DNA of 7,461 nt from Desulfonatronospira sp. GTDB taxonomy: Bacteria > Desulfobacterota > Desulfovibrionia > Desulfovibrionales > Desulfonatronovibrionaceae. The notes under the pieces are model-generated. The model ran no database searches and was not told the DNA's origin. It saw nothing but the letters and a program-made list of their open reading frames with translations. The first letter of the stretch is position 1, and each line of letters begins with the position of its first letter. Below, piece by piece: positions 1-7,461 of the stretch. The DNA lies in contig SLAE01000190.1 of NCBI GenBank assembly GCA_007127015.1, positions 1-7,461 on the forward strand. The letters are read 5' to 3'. A program made the translations under genes and the position numbers.

Positions 1-488
<488 letters not shown>

Positions 489-2048
489 CTATTTAGCATA
501 TCCCACAGCCCTCTTCTCCCGAATTACAGTAACTTTGATCTGTCCCGGATAGGTCATGTTTTCCTCAATCCTTTGGGCGATTTCTTTACTCAACAGATGG
601 GTTGCATCATCATCGATCTGGTCACAGTCGACCATGACCCGCAATTCCCGTCCGGCTTGGATGGCAAAGGAGCGATGAACGCCATTGAAACCGGTGGCGA
701 TTTTTTCCAGCTCTTCAAGGCGGTTGACATAATTTTCCAGAAGTTCCTTTCTGGCTCCCGGCCTTGCCCCTGAAAGGCTGTCCGCGGCCTGAACCAGGAC
801 AGCCAGTGTGGATTCAGGTGAAATGTCCTCGTGGTGTGCGGCTATGGCATGAATAATTTCTTTGGATTCACTGTATTTCTTGGCCAGGTCAGCGCCTATG
901 AGCGCGTGTGGTCCCTCCACTTCATGGTCTACGGCTTTGCCCAGGTCATGCAGCAAACCGGCCCTTTTGGCCTTTTTCTGTTCCAGACCCAGTTCTGCAG
1001 CCATGATTCCGCATAAAAAGGCAACCTCTATGGAATGCTGCAGCACATTCTGTGAAAAACTGGTGCGATAATGCAGATGTCCGAGCAAGCGAATGAGTTC
1101 AGGATGAATTCCATGCACTCCGACATCGAATGTGGCCTGCTCCCCGATTTCCCTCAGCTTGACGTCCAGCTCTTTTTTGACTTTCTCCACAATATCCTCG
1201 ATCCTGGCAGGATGAATGCGCCCGTCGCTTATCAGTCTTTCCAGGGACTGCTTGGCCACTTCTCTGCGCAGAGGGCTGTAGGCCGATAAAACCACGGTTT
1301 CCGGAGTATCGTCTATGATAAGATCAACTCCTGTGGCAGCTTCAATAGCCCGAATATTCCTTCCTTCCCTTCCGATTATTCTGCCCTTCATGTCTTCGCT
1401 CGGCAACTCCACAGTCGAGACTGTCTGTTCGGAGACATAATCACCTGCATAACGCTGAATGGATAAAGCCAGGACTTCCTTGGCTTTCTTTGCAGCGGTT
1501 TCCTGAGCTTCCATCTCTATCTGGCGTACCATTTTGGCTGCTTCATGTCTGGTTTTGCTTTCAATATCGGCCATCAGCCTGTCTCTGGCCTCCTCCCTGG
1601 AGAGTCGGGATATTTCTTCCAGCTTATTACTTTGTTCTTCAATCAGTTGCTGCAGATGCTCTTCTTTTTCTGTAAAAGAACGCTCCTGCTTGGACAGACG
1701 ATTCTCCCATGCAACGACCTCGCTTTCCTTTTGCGTCACTTTTTCCAGTTTGTTCTCCAGACGCTCTTCTTTTTCCTGTAATCTCTGTTCCTGCTTTTTT
1801 AGTTCTTTTTCCCTTTCCCGGGCTTCATTCTCCAGTTCCTTTTTTTGTTTGAAAGCCTCATCCTTGGCCTGAAGCAGCAACTCCTTTTTTTGAGCTTGAG
1901 CCTCCTTGCGGGCCTCTTCCAGAATTCTGTCCGCCAGTTTCTGATTTTCAATTAATTTTTTATTGAAGAAAAATTTCTGGGCCGCAAATCCAGCTATGGC
2001 TCCCGCACCCAAGGCTATGATGGCGGTAATTATTACAGTGCCCCACAT
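489..2048 (-). CDS. rny: Ribonuclease Y, membrane-anchored endoribonuclease
   Basis: Endoribonuclease that initiates mRNA decay from the inner face of the membrane. At 519 residues it has the usual family length. Domains: an N-terminal transmembrane helix (about 4-24); a long charged coiled coil rich in E, K, Q and R (about 30-200); a KH RNA-binding domain with [12 protein letters not shown] at 222-233; and an HD hydrolase domain. Metal-binding residues visible in the HD domain include H338, the HD pair H367-D368 in LLHDLGK, H405-H406 and D423 in [13 protein letters not shown]. The C-terminus ([14 protein letters not shown]) is typical for the family, so the TAG at 491-489 is the genuine stop. 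The start is well supported: ATG preceded by AAGGAG (2060-2055) seven bases upstream. It lies about 235 bases downstream of the 6S RNA gene and so probably has its own promoter or reads through from the zapA side. Confidence 0.97.
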   Translation of the reverse strand: MWGTVIITAIIALGAGAIAGFAAQKFFFNKKLIENQKLADRILEEARKEAQAQKKELLLQAKDEAFKQKKELENEAREREKELKKQEQRLQEKEERLENKLEKVTQKESEVVAWENRLSKQERSFTEKEEHLQQLIEEQSNKLEEISRLSREEARDRLMADIESKTRHEAAKMVRQIEMEAQETAAKKAKEVLALSIQRYAGDYVSEQTVSTVELPSEDMKGRIIGREGRNIRAIEAATGVDLIIDDTPETVVLSAYSPLRREVAKQSLERLISDGRIHPARIEDIVEKVKKELDVKLREIGEQATFDVGVHGIHPELIRLLGHLHYRTSFSQNVLQHSIEVAFLCGIMAAELGLEQKKAKRAGLLHDLGKAVDHEVEGPHALIGADLAKKYSESKEIIHAIAAHHEDISPESTLAVLVQAADSLSGARPGARKELLENYVNRLEELEKIATGFNGVHRSFAIQAGRELRVMVDCDQIDDDATHLLSKEIAQRIEENMTYPGQIKVTVIREKRAVGYAK

Positions 2049-2070
2049 GGCTTACTCCTTAGTATAAAGA

Positions 2071-2088
2071 TTCTGGTTGCTTCCAGAA
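2071..2088 (-). other. Hairpin in the rny leader
   Basis: TTCTGG and CCAGAA form a perfect 6-bp stem around a 6-base loop, ending ten bases before the rny Shine-Dalgarno. It could affect rny mRNA stability or ribosome access. RNase Y autoregulation through its own leader is conceivable, but nothing here proves it. Confidence 0.3.
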
Positions 2089-2155
2089 AATATCTTCCGG
2101 ATCAGATCGAGATTGAATTGCTTTGTTTATTGATGCTGCTTATCGATTCGACCAT

Positions 2156-2177
2156 GTGTAAGTGGCGCGCTTTACAC
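2156..2177. repeat. Inverted repeat GTGTAA-N10-TTACAC upstream of rny
   Basis: A perfect 6-bp dyad with a GC-rich 10-base centre, about 110 bases upstream of the rny start. Its size and symmetry would suit a dimeric regulator binding site. A short CCC-GAA-GGG hairpin abuts it at 2177-2185. No promoter with good hexamers could be tied to it, so an operator role is speculative. Confidence 0.25.
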
Positions 2178-2226
2178 CCGAAGGGGGCAGAAGCACAACA
2201 TTCAAAATGATCTTTGATGAAGGTTA

Positions 2227-2249
2227 CAAATGCTTAAAAAAAGCATTTG
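2227..2249 (-). terminator. Hairpin after 6S RNA, possible terminator
   Basis: CAAATGCTT and AAGCATTTG form a perfect 9-bp stem around a five-base T loop, about 35 bases beyond the 6S RNA 3' end. In the transcript the run of seven U residues falls across the loop rather than after the stem, so it is not a textbook intrinsic terminator. It may end 6S or zapA transcripts, or be a protective 3' structure. No other terminator was seen between the 6S RNA and rny. Confidence 0.35.
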
Positions 2250-2283
2250 CCGGTGCAGGAACAAAGGGATGGGCTGATAATTA

Positions 2284-2460
2284 CCCCGGCAAGCCGTGTG
2301 GCAACTTATTTTGAACCTCGTTTATACAAGCGGGCGCTAAAGCAGATTCTTCAGGCTTCCCCGTACTCTGCGGGGCATGCACACCAAAACTGCGCAACAG
2401 CTCCCATGAGGTTAATGTTGGCTCAAAATAAATTATCTCCATCACGTACCTGCCAGGAAA
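2284..2460 (-). ncRNA. ssrS: 6S RNA
   Basis: 6S RNA mimics an open promoter and binds housekeeping RNA polymerase to adjust transcription in slow growth. It sits just after zapA, the classic location. Primary sequence matches memory of the E. coli RNA: TGAGCC near the 5' side (2425-2420), then TGCATG, a terminal hairpin CCCCG-loop-CGGGG, GAAGCC and CTGC. The fold can be built by hand. The closing stem CCTGGCAGGT(A)CGTG pairs with CACGGCTTGCCGGG with one bulged A and several G-U pairs. A 16-bp stem (2435-2420 with 2317-2302) includes TTATTTTGAGCC against GGTTCAAAATAA. Next come a 14/14-base open bubble (AACATTAACCTCAT, 2419-2406, facing GCTTGTATAAACGA, 2331-2318), a GGG-A-GC/GC-G-CCC stem and the apical arm. 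Length is about 175 nt, as usual. Exact ends are estimated from the closing stem. Confidence 0.93.
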
Positions 2461-2463
2461 TTT

Positions 2464-2469
2464 ATTAAA
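2464..2469 (-). promoter_or_regulatory. ssrS: Candidate -10 element for 6S RNA
   Basis: TTTAAT matches the sigma-70 TATAAT hexamer at 5 of 6 positions and lies seven bases before C2457, the first base of the 6S closing stem, exactly where a start site would be expected. No good -35 hexamer was found at the normal distance. The stretch between (2470-2485) is AT-rich and contains the palindrome TTTTCGAAAA directly after the zapA stop. The RNA could also be processed from a zapA transcript. Confidence 0.4.
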
Positions 2470-2485
2470 CAATTTTTTCGAAAAT

Positions 2486-2758
2486 TTACTTGTCTGCCCC
2501 AAGGCTATCTATTTTAAGCAAAAGTTCATCAACTCTGCCTTGTAAATCAACAAGCTTTTGATCTGTCTGCAGATAATCATCAGCCAAACTAAGGGCAAGA
2601 AAAACGAGCAGTCTTTCTTTGCTTAGTTTTCGTCCTCTTCCTTCCAGCGCGGCGAATCTTTTTTCCAAAATTGCCTTTGCCTGCTCGATCCTCTCCGGAC
2701 TTGCGTCCGTCTTAAAATTCAAATCCAAATCCAGGATATTGATATTGTACTCTGGCAT
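2486..2758 (-). CDS. zapA: Cell division protein ZapA
   Basis: ZapA binds FtsZ and promotes bundling of protofilaments at the division ring. The product has 90 residues, the normal size. The N-terminal part (about 3-17, YNINILDLDLNF) is the beta-hairpin of the family; the middle (about 22-62) is helical with the RLLVFLALSLADDYL segment typical of ZapA; the C-terminal third (about 63-85) is a coiled coil ending in GRVDELLLKID. The ATG at 2758 is preferred over the in-frame TTG at 2761 because it overlaps the stop of the upstream small gene (TGATG), implying translational coupling. It sits directly upstream of 6S RNA, as zapA does in many proteobacteria. Assigned by overall pattern and neighbourhood; fairly sure. 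Confidence 0.88.
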   Translation of the reverse strand: MPEYNINILDLDLNFKTDASPERIEQAKAILEKRFAALEGRGRKLSKERLLVFLALSLADDYLQTDQKLVDLQGRVDELLLKIDSLGADK

Positions 2759-2937
2759 CAAAATGATGTTTCATCGTCAATTTTTTGCAGCAGCTCATCA
2801 ACCTTGCCCAAAACAAAACTGTTCTTCTGCCTTTCTGCTTCCAGCTCCTGCCTTAAATTCTGGTTTTCCTGCTCAAGGTTGTATTTGATCTCCAAAAGCT
2901 TATCTACTTTTTCCGCAAGTTTTTCTATAGCTTCCAT
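2758..2937 (-). CDS. Small coiled-coil protein, ZapB-like
   Basis: A 59-residue ORF beginning MEAIEKLAEKVDKLL and ending GKVDELLQKIDDETSF, with hydrophobic residues spaced in heptads through its whole length and a Q/E/N/R-rich middle (EQENQNLRQELEAERQK), i.e. one continuous coiled coil. This size and composition recall ZapB (about 80 residues in E. coli), which forms filaments and contacts the division ring through ZapA. It starts 11 bases after the glmU stop and its TGA overlaps the zapA ATG, so it is part of the same transcript and probably translationally coupled to zapA. Its Shine-Dalgarno is weak. That it is a gene is well supported by the overlap, heptads and codon pattern; the ZapB identity is an inference, since any short coiled coil looks similar. 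Confidence 0.75.
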   Translation of the reverse strand: MEAIEKLAEKVDKLLEIKYNLEQENQNLRQELEAERQKNSFVLGKVDELLQKIDDETSF

Positions 2938-2948
2938 ATTTACACAAC

Positions 2949-4367
2949 TTATTCTTTTTTATTGGTTTTCAGAGGATTTTTACCTTCCATGTCTTTCTGC
3001 CTGGACCGGGCAATGCTCAAACTGCCCGGAGAAACATCGCGGGTTATGGTCGATCCCGCACCGATCATAGACTCTCTTTGTACCCGAACAGGGGCCACCA
3101 GGGCGGTATTGCTCCCGATAAACACCCTGTCTTCTATAATTGTTTTATGTTTGCATCGTCCGTCATAATTGCAGGTTATGGTGCCGGCTCCGATATTGAC
3201 CGAGCAGCCCATTTGCGTATCACCGATGTACGAGAGATGGTTTATCTTACTTCCCGATCCGACAGTAGAATTCTTGATTTCAACAAAATTTCCGGCACTG
3301 GCCCCTTCATGCAATGTAGTTCCGGGTCTGAGCCTTGCGTACGGTCCGATCTTGACATTTTTGCCTATAACAGATTTTACAACGTGAGAAAAGGAAAAAA
3401 CCTGTGCCTTGTCAATAAAGCTGTCTTCTATGAAGCAGTGCGATTTGATTTTACATTCAGATGCTATAGTACTTTTTCCAAAAATTTCTGCCGGTCCGGT
3501 AATTTCAGCACCAGGACTGATTTCAACTTCGGCTCCTATGCGCACGGAGTCCCTGGCCCTGATTATGACACCCTGTTCGATGAATCTGTCCACTATCCTT
3601 GCTCTGACCCATTCTTCCTGTCGCAGGAGCTCTCCGGAGGTATTGATACCCAGAAGCTCAGGACAGTTGCCGGCATTAAAGGCCACAACCTTTAAGCCTT
3701 TTTTCAGACCCAGCGCAATAAGCTGGGTAATATAGTACTCCTTCTGCTGGTTGTCTGCATCCAGCAGAAAAAGAATTTTTTCCACGGATGCGGTTTTGAA
3801 CACGTATAAACCTGAATTAACCTCGTTTATTTCCGCAAAATGCCTGCCGGAAGCGATAAAATCCTTAGCCTCCACAACTGCCTCAGGCTCTCCGTCAGTT
3901 CCGCGCAGGACGCGCCCGTAGCTTCCGGGCTCCGGAAGAGTCAACGAAATAAAACCTATGTCAGCATCTTTTTTCTGCACCTGCTCCATAAGCATCTGGA
4001 TGTGCAGGTCAGTAATCAAAGGTGTATCCCCGTTGATAACCACCAGCCAGTCGATATCCATTTCCTGCACAGCAGGCCAGGCCACCTGAAGAGCGTGTCC
4101 GGTACCCAGCTGCTGCTCCTGGTGTATCAGCAGAGAGTTCCATTCGTGCAGGGCAGTTTTGAGCTGATCAAAGCCATGACCTCCTATGACCATTGTTCTG
4201 GCTGCAAATATGCTGTTCAGCGTGTTCAGAAGATACCAGATCATGGGCTTATCCAGTAAGGGGTGCAGAACTTTGGGCAGAGATGAGTACATCCGCGTGC
4301 CCTTACCCGCAGCCAGTACAAGGACTCCGGCTTTCGCTGTATGATCAGATGCTTTATACCCGTTCAT
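2949..4367 (-). CDS. glmU: Bifunctional GlmU: GlcNAc-1-P uridyltransferase / GlcN-1-P acetyltransferase
   Basis: Makes UDP-N-acetylglucosamine, the precursor of peptidoglycan and lipopolysaccharide, by acetylating glucosamine-1-P and then transferring UMP. At 472 residues it is slightly longer than E. coli GlmU (456). N-terminal uridyltransferase: LAAGKGTRM at 18-26, K32 in LPKVLH, QQLGTGHA at 85-92, a metal-ligand Asp at D114 (INGDTP), E166, N184 and N242. C-terminal left-handed beta-helix: from about 265 on, hexapeptide repeats. Acetyltransferase residues equivalent to the E. coli active site are present: R345 (ARLRPG), K365 (VEIKN), H377 and Y380 (NHLSYIGD), and N400-Y401 (CNYDG). The start ATG at 4367 has only a weak Shine-Dalgarno (CGGA). 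It follows the terminator of the ATP synthase operon and leads into the ZapB-like and zapA genes. Both activities should be intact. Confidence 0.97.
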   Translation of the reverse strand: MNGYKASDHTAKAGVLVLAAGKGTRMYSSLPKVLHPLLDKPMIWYLLNTLNSIFAARTMVIGGHGFDQLKTALHEWNSLLIHQEQQLGTGHALQVAWPAVQEMDIDWLVVINGDTPLITDLHIQMLMEQVQKKDADIGFISLTLPEPGSYGRVLRGTDGEPEAVVEAKDFIASGRHFAEINEVNSGLYVFKTASVEKILFLLDADNQQKEYYITQLIALGLKKGLKVVAFNAGNCPELLGINTSGELLRQEEWVRARIVDRFIEQGVIIRARDSVRIGAEVEISPGAEITGPAEIFGKSTIASECKIKSHCFIEDSFIDKAQVFSFSHVVKSVIGKNVKIGPYARLRPGTTLHEGASAGNFVEIKNSTVGSGSKINHLSYIGDTQMGCSVNIGAGTITCNYDGRCKHKTIIEDRVFIGSNTALVAPVRVQRESMIGAGSTITRDVSPGSLSIARSRQKDMEGKNPLKTNKKE

Positions 4368-4420
4368 TTTCCGTAGTGTGTCGCTTATTTTTTAAGATCC
4401 GGCAATGCTCACGCTCAATA

Positions 4421-4450
4421 TCTATAGTAATCCATGGCTTATGTCCACAA
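4421..4450 (-). promoter_or_regulatory. Candidate promoter for glmU
   Basis: TTGTGG (4450-4445) and TATAGA (4426-4421) are separated by 18 bases and would start transcription near 4414, about 47 bases before the glmU ATG. The -35 hexamer begins in the last bases of the upstream terminator's T-run. Match to the sigma-70 consensus is only moderate (3/6 and 4/6), but a promoter is expected here because a strong terminator separates glmU from atpC. Confidence 0.35.
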
Positions 4451-4533
4451 AAAAACCCCGCACCTGCTTTCTTCATCCGTTACCTTCTGTCGCTAAACGA
4501 CCAGGCTGGAATTGTAGTAAAGCAGGAACGGGG
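4449..4533 (-). terminator. Long nested-hairpin intrinsic terminator of the atp operon
   Basis: Starts 28 bases after the atpC stop. CCCCG (4533-4529) pairs with CGGGG (4460-4456), a 2x2 internal mismatch follows, then CCTGCTTT (4526-4519) pairs with AAAGCAGG (4470-4463). The stem is followed immediately by seven T residues (4455-4449), the canonical intrinsic terminator layout. The 48-base apical region is itself structured: GTCG-TTTAG-CGAC forms an inner hairpin, with CCT/AGG able to extend it. The span of about 85 bases is much larger than an ordinary terminator. Confidence 0.8.
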
Positions 4534-4560
4534 CTTTATAACTATATAAAAAATATATGC

Positions 4561-4989
4561 TCACATACTGACAGTGCCTGAGGAGGTAGCCTCCTCTCTG
4601 GCTCTCATTCTCTGCATGGCTCTGGCCATCGCAGCCTTTGCTCGAATGTAGTCTATGCGTTCGCGTTCCTGCAGCAGCCTTTGCTCGGCTCTCTCCTTAG
4701 CCTTTCTGGCCCGTTCCAGGTTGATCTCTTCAGCTTTTTCCGCCACTTCCGCCAATACCGTTACCTTTGTCGGGGTAACCTCGGTAAAGCCGCCGGATAC
4801 GAACACAAAATACTTGCGTCCGTCCTTTTTGTAAAAAAGGCTGCCTATGCTCAGGGCGGTCAGAAACGGGGTATGGTTGTGCAGCACTCCGAATTCGCCG
4901 CTGACTCCGGGAGCGCCGACATATTCCACATCTTCGCTTAATAGATTTCTGTCCGGGGTGACGATTTCCAATTTGATCAGATTAGCCAT
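4561..4989 (-). CDS. atpC: ATP synthase F1 subunit epsilon
   Basis: Epsilon is part of the central stalk, linking gamma to the c-ring and able to inhibit ATP hydrolysis. The 142-residue length is normal. Residues 1-85 form the N-terminal beta-sandwich ([19 protein letters not shown] at 7-25, then [16 protein letters not shown] at 31-46, highly typical of the family); residues about 88-135 form the two-helix C-terminal domain rich in E, R, K and A. ATG at 4989 has a good Shine-Dalgarno, AAGGTGA (5000-4994). It is the last gene of the operon, followed by a strong terminator. It is separated from atpD by an unusually long structured spacer, which could change its expression relative to beta. Confidence 0.96.
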   Translation of the reverse strand: MANLIKLEIVTPDRNLLSEDVEYVGAPGVSGEFGVLHNHTPFLTALSIGSLFYKKDGRKYFVFVSGGFTEVTPTKVTVLAEVAEKAEEINLERARKAKERAEQRLLQERERIDYIRAKAAMARAMQRMRAREEATSSGTVSM

Positions 4990-5008
4990 ATTTTCACCTT
5001 GTATCTAG

Positions 5009-5027
5009 CAGACTGTTGAAAAAGTCC
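5009..5027. repeat. Motif resembling an insertion-sequence end
   Basis: Plus-strand CAGACTGTTGAAAAAGTCC lies just upstream of the atpC ribosome-binding site. TGTTGAAAAA-type motifs occur at the ends of several transposon families, from general memory. No transposase and no clear matching opposite end was seen in the spacer, so this may be a relic, a small non-coding element, or chance. Confidence 0.25.
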
Positions 5028-5056
5028 TTGGTTCAGGCTACCTCAACAAACAGGTC

Positions 5057-5075
5057 AATTTCTAAAAAAGAAATT
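5057..5075 (-). repeat. AT-rich hairpin in the atpD-atpC spacer
   Basis: AATTTCT and AGAAATT form a 7-bp stem around five T residues on the minus strand; an overlapping 12-base palindrome AAGAAATTTCTT gives an alternative pairing. It is the third of three consecutive hairpins after atpD. The T-run lies in the loop, so it does not make a classical terminator. Confidence 0.5.
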
Positions 5076-5083
5076 TCTTGCTT

Positions 5084-5111
5084 CAGAACGCCTGCTCTGG
5101 CAGGCGTTCTG
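5084..5111 (-). repeat. Perfect 12-bp GC-rich hairpin in the atpD-atpC spacer
   Basis: CAGAACGCCTGC and GCAGGCGTTCTG are exact reverse complements around a CAGA loop. This is a very stable stem inside an operon, with no U-tract directly after it. It could stabilise the 3' end of the atpD message or cause partial pausing. Such perfect palindromes are common in dispersed intergenic repeats. Confidence 0.65.
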
Positions 5112-5121
5112 CCGGATAGCC

Positions 5122-5143
5122 TCGCCCTGCGCATGCAGGGCGA
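5122..5143 (-). repeat. Perfect 9-bp GC-rich hairpin just after atpD
   Basis: TCGCCCTGC and GCAGGGCGA pair perfectly around a four-base ATGC loop, beginning about 11 bases after the atpD stop. It is the first of the three spacer hairpins and could block 3' exonucleases on an atpD-terminated message. Confidence 0.6.
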
Positions 5144-5154
5144 ATCTTTATTGC

Positions 5155-6567
<1,413 letters not shown>

Positions 6568-6580
6568 TTATGCCCCCTAA

Positions 6581-7461
6581 TTATCCTTGTTTCAATGCTT
6601 CGGCGCCGCCGACAATATCCATCAGTTCGGTAGTTATGGCCGCTTGTCTGGCCTTGTTAAAAGCCAGTGTCAACTGGTCCACCATGTCGTCGCAGTTTCT
6701 TGTAGCGTTGTCCATGGCCGTCATCCTGGCAGCGTGCTCGCTGCAGGATGTGTCCAGAAGGCCACGGTAAACCTGGACCTTAATGTAACTTGGTAAAATT
6801 TCAGCCAGGAGGCCCTCGACAGAAGGTTCAAAGAGATACTCGCTCTGAGGGCCTTCGGACACTTTTTCCTCGGCTTCTTTTCTCTCGGCCTGTTCAACCG
6901 GCAGGACCTGTGATGTTCTGGGTTCCTGCTTTACGATGGAAATAAACTCGCCAAAGATCAGGTGCACTTCGTCAAGTTCCTGCTCCAGGTAGCTGTTGAT
7001 GACTCTGGTGCCGATCTCGTTGGCCAGCTGGAAATCAAAACTGCCCATTACGTCCGGATAGGCCTCCAGCAGTTCAAAGTTTCTTTTTCGAAGAAAATCT
7101 CTGCCTTTTTTCCCTGCAGCAATGCACTTGACCTGCTTGCCTTCATCCTGCTTGGCCCTGGCCAAGTTAAGAGCCGCCTGGCAGAGATTGACGTTAAAGC
7201 TGCCGCAAAGACCTTTGTCTGAGGTGACCAGTATCAAGCCCACGTTTTTGACTTCCTCGCGCTTTTCCAGAAGGGGATGTATGCCCGGATCAACCCTTGA
7301 GGAAAGATCGGAGAGGATTTCAAAGTACTTCTCAGCGTAAGGCCTGAAGCGCTCTATACGCTGCTGGGCGCCTCTCAGCTTGGCCGAGGCCACCATGTTC
7401 ATGGCCTTGGTGATCTGCTTGGTCTTTTTGACCGCGCCGATTTTTCGTTGGATATCCCTGA
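6581..7461 (-). CDS. atpG: ATP synthase F1 subunit gamma (5' end just outside the window)
   Basis: Central rotor shaft of F1; its rotation drives the catalytic cycle of beta. The reading frame is open to the window edge: before the internal ATG at 7402 it reads RDIQRKIGAVKKTKQITKA, the family's conserved N-terminus, so the true start lies a few codons beyond base 7461 and 7402 is not the start. About 292 residues are visible. The N-terminal helix (NMVASAKLRGAQ), SDKGLCGSFN in the Rossmann-like domain, and the C-terminal helix (MTAMDNATRNCDDMV through ELMDIVGGAEAL) are all typical. A charged, Glu/Gln-rich stretch (about residues 175-210 of the visible protein) lengthens the central domain compared with E. 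coli gamma; similar inserts are known in related deltaproteobacteria, from memory. It precedes atpD by 16 bases. Confidence 0.97.
   Translation of the reverse strand, partial: RDIQRKIGAVKKTKQITKAMNMVASAKLRGAQQRIERFRPYAEKYFEILSDLSSRVDPGIHPLLEKREEVKNVGLILVTSDKGLCGSFNVNLCQAALNLARAKQDEGKQVKCIAAGKKGRDFLRKRNFELLEAYPDVMGSFDFQLANEIGTRVINSYLEQELDEVHLIFGEFISIVKQEPRTSQVLPVEQAERKEAEEKVSEGPQSEYLFEPSVEGLLAEILPSYIKVQVYRGLLDTSCSEHAARMTAMDNATRNCDDMVDQLTLAFNKARQAAITTELMDIVGGAEALKQG

Noticed and set aside
2281..2502. 73-residue minus-strand ORF between zapA and rny
   Set aside because: It lies across the 6S RNA, whose pairing explains the sequence; the translation has no family features and the ORF begins inside zapA.
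2759..2761. TTG at 2761 as the zapA start
   Set aside because: The ATG immediately after it overlaps the upstream stop (TGATG), fits the family N-terminus and is the stronger start codon.
3078..3695. 205-residue plus-strand ORF
   Set aside because: It is antisense to glmU, whose frame is fully conserved; the translation shows no family features and no ribosome-binding site was evident.
4449..4533. glmS-type ribozyme, integron attC site or known riboswitch before glmU
   Set aside because: No conserved core of these classes was recognised; the inner motif GTTTAGC does not fit the attC core consensus, and the 3' side is a plain terminator stem plus T-run.
7400..7402. ATG at 7402 as the atpG start
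   Set aside because: The upstream in-frame sequence encodes the conserved gamma N-terminus, so this is an internal methionine.

Overview
The window reads almost entirely on the minus strand. In transcription order (high to low coordinates) it carries the end of an F-type ATP synthase operon (atpG, atpD, atpC), then glmU, a small unannotated coiled-coil gene that looks ZapB-like, zapA, a 6S RNA gene, rny (RNase Y) and the 5' part of tyrS. It looks like a bacterial housekeeping region of roughly 50% GC. The set ATP synthase / glmU / small coiled-coil gene / zapA / 6S RNA / rny / tyrS, together with the protein sequences, suggests a deltaproteobacterial lineage, most likely Desulfovibrionales (sulfate reducers). 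This is an inference from memory of gene order, not from a database search.

Layout. 7461-6581: atpG, missing only its first few codons. 6564-5155: atpD. 5154-4990: an unusually long atpD-atpC spacer with three consecutive hairpins, possibly a small inserted repeat element. 4989-4561: atpC. 4533-4449: a large nested-hairpin intrinsic terminator that closes the ATP synthase operon. 4367-2949: glmU, with a candidate promoter just after the terminator. 2937-2758: a 59-residue coiled-coil ORF whose TGA overlaps the ATG of zapA. 2758-2486: zapA. 2460-2284: 6S RNA, whose full secondary structure can be drawn from the sequence. 2283-2049: rny leader region with several inverted repeats. 2048-489: rny. 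488-344: spacer with small hairpins. 343-1: tyrS N-terminal half of the catalytic domain, cut by the window edge.

How the parts fit. The first block makes the rotor gamma, catalytic beta and epsilon subunits of F1. glmU makes UDP-GlcNAc for peptidoglycan and lipopolysaccharide. The ZapB-like/ZapA pair probably acts at the FtsZ ring. 6S RNA binds housekeeping RNA polymerase in slow growth, RNase Y starts mRNA decay at the membrane, and TyrRS charges tRNA-Tyr. No mobile gene, CRISPR array, tRNA or rRNA was seen. The less ordinary content lies in the spacers: the small ORF before zapA, the 6S RNA, the hairpin cluster inside the atp operon and the elaborate terminator before glmU.
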